Part shown: positions 35,062-42,795 of the stretch, piece by piece | Numbering within the stretch: the stretch's first letter is position 1 | Layout of the letters: every line of letters starts with the position of its first letter | Assembly (NCBI GenBank): GCA_023701205.1 | Contig: JAMPXJ010000030.1 | Span: 1-56,945, forward strand | Length of the DNA: 56,945 nucleotides | Direction: 5' to 3' | From: Oligoflexia bacterium | Lineage (GTDB): Bacteria; Bdellovibrionota; UBA1018 | Position numbers and translations under genes: made by a program | Notes under the pieces: model-generated | The model's database searches: none | What the model was told of the DNA's origin: nothing | Seen by the model: only the letters and a program-made list of their open reading frames with translations

Positions 35062-35308
35062 TTGTCCGCTGTGCGGAGGTCCGCTGGCGTGGCGCCAGGC
35101 ACGGCCGTACCCGGTGCTTTTGCAGCTTCTCTTCGGGCTGAGCTTCGTCGCTTTCCTGCTTCTGCTCGATGAGGTGAGGCGATTCCCGGGGGCGGTGTGG
35201 GCCTGGTGCGCGGCGCAGGTGATACTCGGGGCCTTTCTGGTGCGGGGGCGTCTGCAGGCCAAAAAACGAATTTTACGTTGCATCCGCTGTGAGCAGGCCG
35301 TACGATGA
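35039..35308 (+). CDS. Small membrane protein with split zinc ribbon
   Basis: An 89-residue protein: a CPLCGG motif at the N-terminus, two hydrophobic segments (about 30-45 and 53-68), and a C-terminal CIRCEQ motif. The two Cys pairs probably meet in the cytoplasm to bind zinc. It starts inside kdsD (23-nt overlap) in another frame, a common coupling arrangement. The function is unknown. Confidence 0.65.
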   Translation: MTSSDLSDCPLCGGPLAWRQARPYPVLLQLLFGLSFVAFLLLLDEVRRFPGAVWAWCAAQVILGAFLVRGRLQAKKRILRCIRCEQAVR

Positions 35309-35392
35309 ACGGGTTTTCAAAGAAGTATTCCATTCAGTCCAATTGAGTTTGACTACGGCGAGCGTGACCCCGCTCGCAAGAAGGGGCTCCCA

Positions 35393-36475
35393 GTGCAGAA
35401 CCGAATTCACGGAAAATATTTCTCTTTCACCCTGGCGACCACCGCGGCCGCGGCCGTGGCCTTCGCCATCGTCTCCGCCTGCTCGGGCCAGCAAGCCAAG
35501 GCGAAGCCCAACATGGTCTTCAAGGAGGCTCCCAAAGCCGGCGTCGTCGCCAAGATCGCGGGCGAGGAAGTCACTGAGGAGCAGCTCATCGGCGACGAGA
35601 AGCTCGAGTTCCTCGATCTCCGCAAGCGCGAATACGAGCTGAAGATGAACCAGCTCAACAAGCTCATGACCGAAAAGCTCATCGGCGCCGAGGCAAAGAA
35701 GGCCAACATGCCGCTCGAGGAGTTCATCAACAAGAAGGTCGCCGGCGGCGATATCAAGATCAGCGATGCCGAGTACAAGAAGTTCGTGGCCGAGAAACAC
35801 ATACCGGAGAGCCAGCTCAATCCCCAGGTGAAAGAGCGCATCATCACCTATCTCCAGGGTCTCAAGAAGCAGGACATGGTCCAGGCCTATATCGGCAAGC
35901 TGACCAAGTCGGCTCCGGTGGAAGTCTACTTCTCCAAGCCCAAGCTGCAGGTCAACGTCGATCCGGGCAACGGCCCGTTCTTCGGCGGCAAGGACGCCAA
36001 GGTCACGATCGTCGAGTTCTCCGACTTCCAGTGCCCCTTCTGCTCGCGCGCCGCTGAGACGGTCAACCAGCTGAAGAAAAAGTACGGCAACAAGATCAAG
36101 CTCGTGTTCCGCCACTTCCCGCTCCCGATGCACCGCGAAGCCCGCCCGGCCTCCGAAGCCTCGATGTGCGTGAATGAGCAGGGCACGGACAAGTTCTGGA
36201 AGTTCCACGACATCGTCTTCAAGAACATGGACAAATTGGATAACGCAAGTCTCGAGAAATACGCCAAGGATTCCGGCGCGGACGTGAAGAAGTTCCAGGA
36301 GTGCTTCAACGCCAAGAAGTACGCCGCGCAGGTCCAGAGCGACATGGAGTACGGCGAGAAGATCGGGGTTCGTTCGACTCCGACGTTTTTCATCAATGGA
36401 CAGCTGATCAGCGGCGCGGTGCCGATCGAGCAGTTCTCCGAGGTGATCGACGAGGAGCTCGCGGCCGCGAAGTAA
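35393..36475 (+). CDS. DsbA-family thiol oxidoreductase lipoprotein with SurA-like N-terminal domain
   Basis: A 360-residue precursor. The signal ends in VSAC, so C30 is probably lipidated. Residues of about 55-170 resemble the helical N-terminal domain of SurA/PpiC chaperones. The C-terminal thioredoxin domain has C214-P-F-C217 and the cis-Pro region RSTPTFFINGQ, so it forms or reshuffles disulphides of envelope proteins. The cysteine-rich exported proteins in this window are possible clients (inference). The start is GTG 35393, preceded by an AAGGGG site. A strong terminator follows. Confidence 0.9.
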   Translation: MQNRIHGKYFSFTLATTAAAAVAFAIVSACSGQQAKAKPNMVFKEAPKAGVVAKIAGEEVTEEQLIGDEKLEFLDLRKREYELKMNQLNKLMTEKLIGAEAKKANMPLEEFINKKVAGGDIKISDAEYKKFVAEKHIPESQLNPQVKERIITYLQGLKKQDMVQAYIGKLTKSAPVEVYFSKPKLQVNVDPGNGPFFGGKDAKVTIVEFSDFQCPFCSRAAETVNQLKKKYGNKIKLVFRHFPLPMHREARPASEASMCVNEQGTDKFWKFHDIVFKNMDKLDNASLEKYAKDSGADVKKFQECFNAKKYAAQVQSDMEYGEKIGVRSTPTFFINGQLISGAVPIEQFSEVIDEELAAAK

Positions 36476-36502
36476 GCGGGCCGTCGATCCTTGACTGGAA
36501 TG

Positions 36503-36535
36503 GGCGCGGGGCCTTCGGGCCTCGCGCCGTTTTTC
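36503..36535 (+). terminator. Rho-independent terminator after DsbA-like gene
   Basis: A 10-bp stem (36503-36512 with 36519-36528, one G:T pair) is followed by gttttt. It ends the kdsD-side transcript before the minus-strand response-regulator gene. Confidence 0.88.
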
Positions 36536-36592
36536 TTGGAAGTTGTTCCGGCGCGAGAGTGTGACCGAACTGGATCCGGGAAAACGGATTCC

Positions 36593-37141
36593 TCAGCCCG
36601 TGCTCGCCGTCCTGCGCTCGCGAACGGTCCGGATCGCCCGTGCCTTGATCGCCTCGGGCCAGCTTTCCGCGCCCTCGGGGGGAGGAAGCGCGGCGAGGGC
36701 CTCGTACATGAGTTTCTGCGCCTCTTCGCGCACGAGGCGCTCGTGCTCCGAGCGCAGCGCCCGCTGCACGGCGGCCACGAAGACCTTGGGGTCAATCGGC
36801 TTGACCAGATAGTCGAATGCGTGAAGGTGCATGGCCTCGGCCACGTTGGCCAGGTCCGCGAAGCCCGTCATCAGGATGAACGGCTTTTCGTAGCCGCCTT
36901 TGCGAAGCTGGGCCAGCAGCGCGTCACCGCGAAGTTGAGGCATCGCCAGGTCGCAGACGATGAGGTCCGGATCGAAGCTCCGGATCGCCATGGCAGCGGC
37001 GTTTCCGTCGAATGCGGCCTGAACTTGGGCGCCGCCGGCGCGCAAGAGATCGGCCGAGGCCCGCGCGAAGTCCTCGTCATCATCGACGACCAGGATCCGG
37101 GAGTTCAGCAGGAACAACGACGCCCAGCCCTGGCCGCTCAT
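36593..37141 (-). CDS. Response regulator, single receiver domain
   Basis: A 182-residue protein. The receiver domain has the acidic pair D20-D21, phosphoacceptor D64 (VCDLAMP), T92 and K114 (VKPID). The C-terminal 50 residues are helical and lack an output domain, so it acts by protein contact, like CheY or Spo0F. ATG 37141 overlaps the HEAT-repeat gene stop (ATGA); an in-frame ATG at 37162 is less likely. The partner kinase is unknown. The kinase at 2431-3543 has no adjacent regulator and is one candidate. Confidence 0.9.
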   Translation of the reverse strand: MSGQGWASLFLLNSRILVVDDDEDFARASADLLRAGGAQVQAAFDGNAAAMAIRSFDPDLIVCDLAMPQLRGDALLAQLRKGGYEKPFILMTGFADLANVAEAMHLHAFDYLVKPIDPKVFVAAVQRALRSEHERLVREEAQKLMYEALAALPPPEGAESWPEAIKARAIRTVRERRTASTG

Positions 37142-37902
37142 CTTCGCAGGGCTACCTTCCACTCGCGGATGCGTTCGGGCAGGGGCAGTCCCAACCCGCG
37201 ACGGGTCCCCGTGATCGCCTCAAGGGTGGCCAGGGTCTGCTCCTGAAGCGAAGGATCCTGCTTATGATCCAGAAGGGGGAGTAAGCGTGAAGCCGCGTTC
37301 GTGGCCTTCAGCTGACGCAGGGCTTGAAGGATCCTCTGTGGAACCCACTGGGCGCGGCCCGCGTGATAATTCTCCCGACGCTCGAGAGCGGAAAGGAGCG
37401 CTTCGACCGCGCCCGCCGGACGCAAGCGGGCGACCGCCTCCACCGCCTCCATCCGCACGACGAGTGCCGGATCCTTCAACAGCGGCAGAACCGTCTCGGC
37501 TTTCAGACGGGTCGCGCCGGCCAGCCCGAACGCGGTATAGGCGCGCAAGGTGGCGCTTCGGAGCATCCACGAAGGGTCCTTGAAGAATTTTTCGAGCAAT
37601 GGCGCGGTGGCCGGGCCGCCGAGCTTCGCCGCGCCCATGAGCGCGATGTAGCGTTCGTGATCCGGCAGCGCGCGATTTGACGCCATACGCACGAGCGGAT
37701 GCACGGCGTCCGCTCCATAGAGCGTGCCCCAGCGTTTGAGAAGCGGCTCGAAGGCCGAGCCCTTCTGGCGCGTGCGGATATCCTTTTCCAGGACACTTTC
37801 AGCGGGAGCGGGCGCCGCCCAAAGGGGAGTGCAAGACAGGAATAGCAGCGCCGCGGCGCTAGCTGTTGAGCATCTTTTCGAACTCGGCCACGAGATCTTC
37901 AT
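37138..37902 (-). CDS. Exported HEAT-repeat protein
   Basis: About 254 residues. A possible signal peptide (SAAALLFLSCTPLWA) is followed by HEAT/Armadillo-type helical pairs (about 80-220), for example LVRMEAVEAVARLRP. Such proteins act as binding scaffolds. The start is uncertain: ATG 37902 overlaps the upstream gene by 44 nt and has no clear ribosome-binding site, but no better candidate keeps the signal peptide. It is coupled to the response-regulator gene by a 4-nt overlap. Confidence 0.72.
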   Translation of the reverse strand: MKISWPSSKRCSTASAAALLFLSCTPLWAAPAPAESVLEKDIRTRQKGSAFEPLLKRWGTLYGADAVHPLVRMASNRALPDHERYIALMGAAKLGGPATAPLLEKFFKDPSWMLRSATLRAYTAFGLAGATRLKAETVLPLLKDPALVVRMEAVEAVARLRPAGAVEALLSALERRENYHAGRAQWVPQRILQALRQLKATNAASRLLPLLDHKQDPSLQEQTLATLEAITGTRRGLGLPLPERIREWKVALRR

Positions 37903-38785
37903 CGGATTTAGCCATACTACCGGCAGCCGGTGCGGAAGTCGAGGGGGCCGGGGCCGCAGGCGCGGCGGCGGCGGGGGCCGCAGGCTGGAGGCTCTGCTCG
38001 ACCTGGTCCACGAGATTCTCGAAGGCGGCATCCGAGCCGCCCATCGCTTCGAGGGGGCTCGGTTCGGCCGCCGGAATCGAAGCCGGAGCCGCGATCGGGG
38101 CGGGCGCCGCGACCGCGACGCGCGCAGGCTCAGCTGTGGGCGTTGGCGCCGCCGGTTTGGCGGACTGGGTCATGCCGCTCTGGCCCAGGGACGCGCGCAG
38201 TTGCGCGTTCTCCTGCTGCAGGCGCTTGAGATTCGCCAGGTCGTCCTCGATCACGCTGTATTCGGCGAGGCGCGCCTCGAGCTGCTGGATCTTTTCCTGG
38301 AGCTTTCCCAGGTCACCGCTCGGCGCCGCCGGGGCGGGACTGCCGCCCTTGGCCCGGGCATGCGCGAGCTCCTGTTCGATGCGGGCCTTGTCAGCCATCA
38401 TGGATTCCATCGCCTTGGCTTGTTCCACCATCTTGAGCTCGAGCAGGGCGACTTTCTTGAGCGCCTCGGGATCGTTGGAGGCGGAGGGCGAGACGTTGAT
38501 CGAGACGCCCTGGAGCGGCAGCGGAGACTGTGCGATCTGGAGCCCGGAAGAAGCGAGGAGACCGAAAAGCTGGGCACGCAGCTGTTCCGCATCCAGAATG
38601 AGCTCATTGAGATAACCTTTCACTACGCCGACCGGAACGTTCGAGGCGGCCTCCAGCGCGCCGTAGCGTCGCTTCCTCAGGATCCAGAAAGCGGCATAGC
38701 CCGCGCAGAGCAGAAAGATTGCGAGCGCTTCAAAAAGCAGTGCCTCGGCGGTGAATCTCGAAAAGACATAAACCCATGAGGTCAT
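37859..38785 (-). CDS. Membrane-anchored coiled-coil protein with Ala/Pro-rich tail
   Basis: A 308-residue protein with one N-terminal membrane segment (ALLFEALAIFLLCAGYAAFWIL), a cytoplasmic-side basic stretch, a coiled coil at about 105-205, an Ala/Pro-rich disordered stretch (210-290) and an acidic C-terminal motif (DEDLVAEFEKMLNS). The end motif recalls short docking peptides. The function is unknown. It overlaps the HEAT gene by 44 nt, and the HEAT gene overlaps the receiver gene, so a membrane-linked signalling unit is possible (inference). Confidence 0.72.
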   Translation of the reverse strand: MTSWVYVFSRFTAEALLFEALAIFLLCAGYAAFWILRKRRYGALEAASNVPVGVVKGYLNELILDAEQLRAQLFGLLASSGLQIAQSPLPLQGVSINVSPSASNDPEALKKVALLELKMVEQAKAMESMMADKARIEQELAHARAKGGSPAPAAPSGDLGKLQEKIQQLEARLAEYSVIEDDLANLKRLQQENAQLRASLGQSGMTQSAKPAAPTPTAEPARVAVAAPAPIAAPASIPAAEPSPLEAMGGSDAAFENLVDQVEQSLQPAAPAAAAPAAPAPSTSAPAAGSMAKSDEDLVAEFEKMLNS

Positions 38786-38874
38786 GGACGGTCCTTCTCT
38801 CCTGAATGAGTTGGCGAGCGGGGCTCACCCTCGACAATCAGTTTAAGGAGCGTCCCGGGGCCTGTCAAACCGCA

Positions 38875-39681
38875 TCAGCCGCGTGAAACCGCGGGCTTCA
38901 CGCGGCTGAGGAGCTCCTCGTGCAGGATGGCGTTCGAGGCGACGATCTCGCGGCCCTGCACCCGGAAAGGTTTCCCATGGAAGTCCGTGACCTTGCCCCC
39001 GGCTTCCTGCACGAGAAGCGCTCCCGCTGCGACATCCCACGGCGAAAGTCGTTTTTCCCAAAAACCGTCAAAAACCCCACGGGCCGTGTAAGCAAGATCC
39101 AATGCGGCGCTTCCGGGGCGCCGAACGGCGCGAGCGATTCCGCTCAGGCGCTCGAAGGCTTCCATTTCGGCGTGAAGCCATTCGTCCTTGCGGTAGGTGA
39201 AGCCGGTCGTCAGCAGCGAGCTTTCGAGCCGCGGCGTCTTGGATACGCGGATTTTTTTCCCGTTGAGCCGCGCGCCTTTTCCCAGGCCTGCCACATAGGT
39301 GTCCTTCAGGATCGGGTGGTAGATGACGCCGGCGACGATCTCGCCTTCCCATTCCGCCGCGATCGAGACGCAGAACATCGGGAAGCGATGGACGTAGTTC
39401 GTCGTGCCATCGAGCGGATCGATGATCCAGCGTCCCGGGATCCGCGCCTGCTCGACGCCGGCCTCTTCGCTCAGGATTCCGAAGCCGGGGAACTTGCGCT
39501 TGAGGATGCGGAGCGCGGCCTCTTCGGATTCCAGGTCGACGTTGGTCACCAGGCCCGCGCCTTCCTTCTCGCCCACCCGGAGCGGCGTTCCGAAGTTCCG
39601 GAGCAGGACGCGCCCGGAGGCCTGGGCGGCGGTCACGGCGGCTTGGATCAGGGAGTCGAGCGGAGGGCGGCGGGAAGGCAC
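38875..39681 (-). CDS. suhB: Inositol monophosphatase family protein (SuhB-like)
   Basis: A 268-residue Mg2+-dependent phosphatase. Metal-site motifs are LSEEAG (Glu), DPLDGTTNYVH and SPWDVAAGALLV. In E. coli SuhB also acts with NusA in rRNA transcription antitermination; whether that applies here is unknown, though nusA lies 9 kb away. It follows the aminotransferase by 23 nt and is probably in one transcript with it. Confidence 0.93.
   Translation of the reverse strand: MPSRRPPLDSLIQAAVTAAQASGRVLLRNFGTPLRVGEKEGAGLVTNVDLESEEAALRILKRKFPGFGILSEEAGVEQARIPGRWIIDPLDGTTNYVHRFPMFCVSIAAEWEGEIVAGVIYHPILKDTYVAGLGKGARLNGKKIRVSKTPRLESSLLTTGFTYRKDEWLHAEMEAFERLSGIARAVRRPGSAALDLAYTARGVFDGFWEKRLSPWDVAAGALLVQEAGGKVTDFHGKPFRVQGREIVASNAILHEELLSRVKPAVSRG
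38876..38908 (-). terminator. Hairpin over the suhB stop codon
   Basis: A perfect 12-bp stem (38876-38887 with 38897-38908, 9-nt loop) spans the last codons and stop of suhB. No T-tract follows on the minus strand, so it could stabilise the 3' end or assist factor-dependent termination. Confidence 0.4.
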
Positions 39682-39704
39682 GATGCGGGATCTCCAGTCT
39701 GAGG

Positions 39705-40604
39705 TTAGGCTTTCACTGCGCTTAAGATATGGCTTCGGAACTCCTCACGCAACTTCCGGGTGAGCGGGCCGGGTTTTCCCGCGTGGCCCGAGCCGCCCAC
39801 GGCTTTGCCATCGACGCGCGTGACCGGAAAGACCTCCTTGATGGAGCTGGTCACGAAAACCTCGTCCGCTTCGAAAAGCCGGCTCGGGGGAAAGCGGATC
39901 TCGCGCACGGTGAGTCCCTGGCCGCGCGCGAGCGCGATCAGCTTGTCGCGGGTGATTCCGGCGAGGATGCCCACGTCCAGCGGCGGCGTGACGAGAATGC
40001 CGCGGCGGATATAGAAGATGTTGAACGTCGTGCCTTCCGTCAGATTGCCTTCGTAATCGCAAAGCAACGCATCGTCGAAGCCTTCGGCCGATGCCTCGAG
40101 ATACGCCAGGAGATTGTTGAGATAGTTGCCGGACTTCATCGCGGGAGGCAGTGCCTGGGGCGCGTTCCGCCAGCGACGGGAGATCTGAAGGCTGAGTCCC
40201 CTGCGGGCCAGCTCGTCCGAGGGCTCCTCGACGGGCTGAACGTAGATCGTGTACCGGGTCGGCGTCGTCAGGCACGAAAGGCTGAAGCCGATCCGGCCCT
40301 CCCCGCGGCTGATGACGATGCGGCAGTACACATCCCGGCCCGGATCGCCTTTGCGGTATTCCTCCGCGGTGCGGAGAATCTGCTCGCGGTATTCGTCGGT
40401 GGGCTGGCTCAGGATCATCCGGCAGAGCTGGGCCGATTTTTCCAGCCTTGCCAGGTGCTCCTCCAGTCCGAAAAACCTGCCGTCATACGTGCGCATCACC
40501 TCGTAAAGGCTGTCGCCGTAAAGGTAGCTTCGGTCATAAACGGAGACTTTCGCGTTCTCGGGTTTCAGGAGTCGGCCATTGACGTTTATGATCGCGTTTT
40601 GCAT
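39705..40604 (-). CDS. Class IV aminotransferase (branched-chain/D-alanine type)
   Basis: A 299-residue PLP enzyme. The opening INVNGRLLKPENAKVSVYD, the YGDSLYEVMRTYDG segment, a lysine in MKSGNYLNNLLA (probable Schiff base partner region) and EGTTFNIFYI place it with IlvE/Dat/PabC. The exact substrate cannot be assigned by eye. ATG 40604 was chosen because family similarity starts there; the frame remains open upstream only as a shadow of plus-strand genes. It is divergent from a lipoprotein gene across 51 bp. Confidence 0.9.
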   Translation of the reverse strand: MQNAIINVNGRLLKPENAKVSVYDRSYLYGDSLYEVMRTYDGRFFGLEEHLARLEKSAQLCRMILSQPTDEYREQILRTAEEYRKGDPGRDVYCRIVISRGEGRIGFSLSCLTTPTRYTIYVQPVEEPSDELARRGLSLQISRRWRNAPQALPPAMKSGNYLNNLLAYLEASAEGFDDALLCDYEGNLTEGTTFNIFYIRRGILVTPPLDVGILAGITRDKLIALARGQGLTVREIRFPPSRLFEADEVFVTSSIKEVFPVTRVDGKAVGGSGHAGKPGPLTRKLREEFRSHILSAVKA

Positions 40605-40655
40605 AGGTAGAGGGGAGTATAGGCGAATGCGAGCCGTGCCCGCCAACGCTAATTT

Positions 40656-41528
40656 ATGAGAAAAATCCCGCCCACCGCCCCGTTCGGGGCCTTTTTCCTC
40701 CTGCTCTCGTTCGCGCACCTGGCGGGCTGCGCATCCGTGCCGCATTTCGCTCCGTCGCGGAGCCTCGAAACGGTACCCAGTCTCCAGGAAGGTCTGATGC
40801 TTTGCAATGAGTATCGGCTCCCTCGTCCTTCCGAAAGACCGGTGGAGCTGAAGCCCTACGTCGAATGCCTTGATACGCTGGCGCGGCGCTTTCCGGATGC
40901 CGGGCCAGAGGCCGTTGCCGCCTTTCGCGAGGAGCTGACGCTGCAGTACCGGCTGCTGCGGGAAGCCCACTGGAGTCCCGGTCTTGCGCTCGAGCTCGAG
41001 AGCGCCATCCATGCCGTGCTCCGGGCGCTTTGGCGAGTGCCTCCGGCCGAGCCTGCGCAGTTGCCAGGCAAAGCGCCGCTCGGTTACACTCCCAGCGAAA
41101 GAGAGCTGGCTTTGAAGCATTTTCCGCGCACCGCGCAGCAGCTCGGGGCTAGGGACTGGCCGGTGAGCTCTTCTTCGGTCGTGGATCCGAGGCTCGAAGC
41201 CGCCCAGGCGGGGCTTGCGGGCCTGCTGGAGGAGCGGCGCGAGGTCGAGACCCAATCGGTCACGCCGGCGGAGCTCGAGCGCCGCGCTCGTCTCTGCGAG
41301 CGCGTGCGGGATCTTCGATCGGAGCTGGCTTATCTGGAGATGCTTTGGCGTGACCAGAGGGACATCGCCGAGCTCGGGCCTCAGCCGGGCCTCCGGGCGA
41401 TCCGGGAAAGGTATTCCCGGAGACTCGAGGGCGCGGAGCGCCAGCTTTCGGAGCTTCGCGCGAGGATCGCCGAGGCTCGGGCGCGCCAAGGCTTCAACGC
41501 GCAAGATTGCATGAAAGGGGAATCCTGA
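40656..41528 (+). CDS. Lipoprotein with helical domain, unrecognised
   Basis: A 290-residue precursor with lipobox LAGC (cysteine at about 25). The mature protein is largely helical, with Arg/Glu-rich heptads at about 180-275. No domain is recognised. The stop is 1 nt before the hflX start, so the genes are one transcript. The ATG lacks a clear Shine-Dalgarno sequence. Confidence 0.7.
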   Translation: MRKIPPTAPFGAFFLLLSFAHLAGCASVPHFAPSRSLETVPSLQEGLMLCNEYRLPRPSERPVELKPYVECLDTLARRFPDAGPEAVAAFREELTLQYRLLREAHWSPGLALELESAIHAVLRALWRVPPAEPAQLPGKAPLGYTPSERELALKHFPRTAQQLGARDWPVSSSSVVDPRLEAAQAGLAGLLEERREVETQSVTPAELERRARLCERVRDLRSELAYLEMLWRDQRDIAELGPQPGLRAIRERYSRRLEGAERQLSELRARIAEARARQGFNAQDCMKGES

Positions 41529-41529
41529 G

Positions 41530-42795
41530 ATGCTGGAAAACGCCGAGTCACTGCTGCCGCTGGCGCCGATGGGCGCGCCGCCCCGGGTGGTGACCATCGG
41601 GCTCGAAGAGAACTCGCTCAACGAGCTGGATATGCTCCTCTCCACGCTGGGCGCGAACCCGGTCTCCCGCGTGCTCGCTCCCGTCCGCAAGGTGAATCCG
41701 GCCACCTACATCGGCAAGGGGAAGATCGAGGAGGCCCGCCGCCTTCTCGAGGAAAAAGGCGCGGATGCCGTCATCATCGACGTCGAGCTATCGCCCAACC
41801 AGCTTCGCAACCTCGAGAAAGCGCTCGGCAAGCCTACCGTCGATCGTCCGGGCGTGATCATCGAGATCTTCTCGCGCCATGCGCGCACCAAGGAATCCAA
41901 GACCCAGGTCGCGCTCGCGCGGCTGCAGTATCTGCTCCCGCGGCTCGCGCATTTCTGGACCCACTTCGAGCGGCAGCGCGGCGGCGCCCCCGGCAGCCGC
42001 GGAATGGGCGAGAAGCAGATCGAGGTTGACCGGCGCCTCGTCAAGAACCGCATCAGCGTCCTGCGCGGACGGCTCGAGGCCATCGAGAAAGAGCGGCAGG
42101 TTCAGCGCGCGGGACGCAAGGACGTGCTGAAGGTGGCGCTCGTGGGCTACACCAACGCCGGCAAGTCGACGCTCCTGAACGCACTTACGCACAGCGCGGT
42201 CCGGGCCGAGAACAAGCTCTTCGCCACGCTCGACGCGAGCGTGCGCGCGCTCGATCCGCATTCCCATCCGCCGATCGTCGCGATCGACACCGTCGGCTTC
42301 ATCAGCAATCTCCCGCACTCGCTGGTGGCGTCCTTTCGCTCCACGCTCGAGGAGCTCGAGGAGGCGGACCTGCTTCTGCACGTCGTGGACGCCTCCCATC
42401 CCCAGGCGCGCGAGCAGTTCGAGGTGACCGAGCGCGTGCTCGCGGAGCTCAAGGTCGAGGAAAAGCCGCGCATCACCGTCCTGAACAAGGCTGACCTGCT
42501 GACCCGTCCGGCCGATCGGATCCGGGCCAAGGCCATCGCGCCCGGCGCGATCCTCGTCTCCGCGCTCGATGAGCCCGAGGTGGTCCAGCTGCGAGAGAAG
42601 GTGCTCGCTCATTTCAAAGGGAATATGGAGATCTGGGAGCTCGTCGTGCCTTACTCCGAGAGCCGCCTCGACGCGATGCTGCACCAGCATTCAAGCATCG
42701 AGTCCGCGCGCCATCTGGAGAAGGGGACTTTCTACCGGGTGCGGATCGAGGACAGCTGGGCGCGCCGGCTCGGGCTGGCGAGGTTCAAGACATGA
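41530..42795 (+). CDS. hflX: Ribosome-associated GTPase HflX
   Basis: HflX binds the 50S subunit and rescues stalled ribosomes. The 421-residue protein has the N-terminal HflX domain (YIGKGKIEEARRL), the Gly-rich linker (RGGAPGSRGMGEKQIE) and a G domain with G1 GYTNAGKST, G3 DTVGF and G4 NKAD. The C-terminal domain is complete. It is coupled to its neighbours: 1 nt after the lipoprotein stop and a 4-nt overlap with the protease-like gene. Confidence 0.96.
   Translation: MLENAESLLPLAPMGAPPRVVTIGLEENSLNELDMLLSTLGANPVSRVLAPVRKVNPATYIGKGKIEEARRLLEEKGADAVIIDVELSPNQLRNLEKALGKPTVDRPGVIIEIFSRHARTKESKTQVALARLQYLLPRLAHFWTHFERQRGGAPGSRGMGEKQIEVDRRLVKNRISVLRGRLEAIEKERQVQRAGRKDVLKVALVGYTNAGKSTLLNALTHSAVRAENKLFATLDASVRALDPHSHPPIVAIDTVGFISNLPHSLVASFRSTLEELEEADLLLHVVDASHPQAREQFEVTERVLAELKVEEKPRITVLNKADLLTRPADRIRAKAIAPGAILVSALDEPEVVQLREKVLAHFKGNMEIWELVVPYSESRLDAMLHQHSSIESARHLEKGTFYRVRIEDSWARRLGLARFKT

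Noticed and set aside
40605..41705. Upstream extension of the aminotransferase frame to 666 residues
   Set aside because: It runs antisense through a lipoprotein gene and hflX; family similarity begins at ATG 40604.
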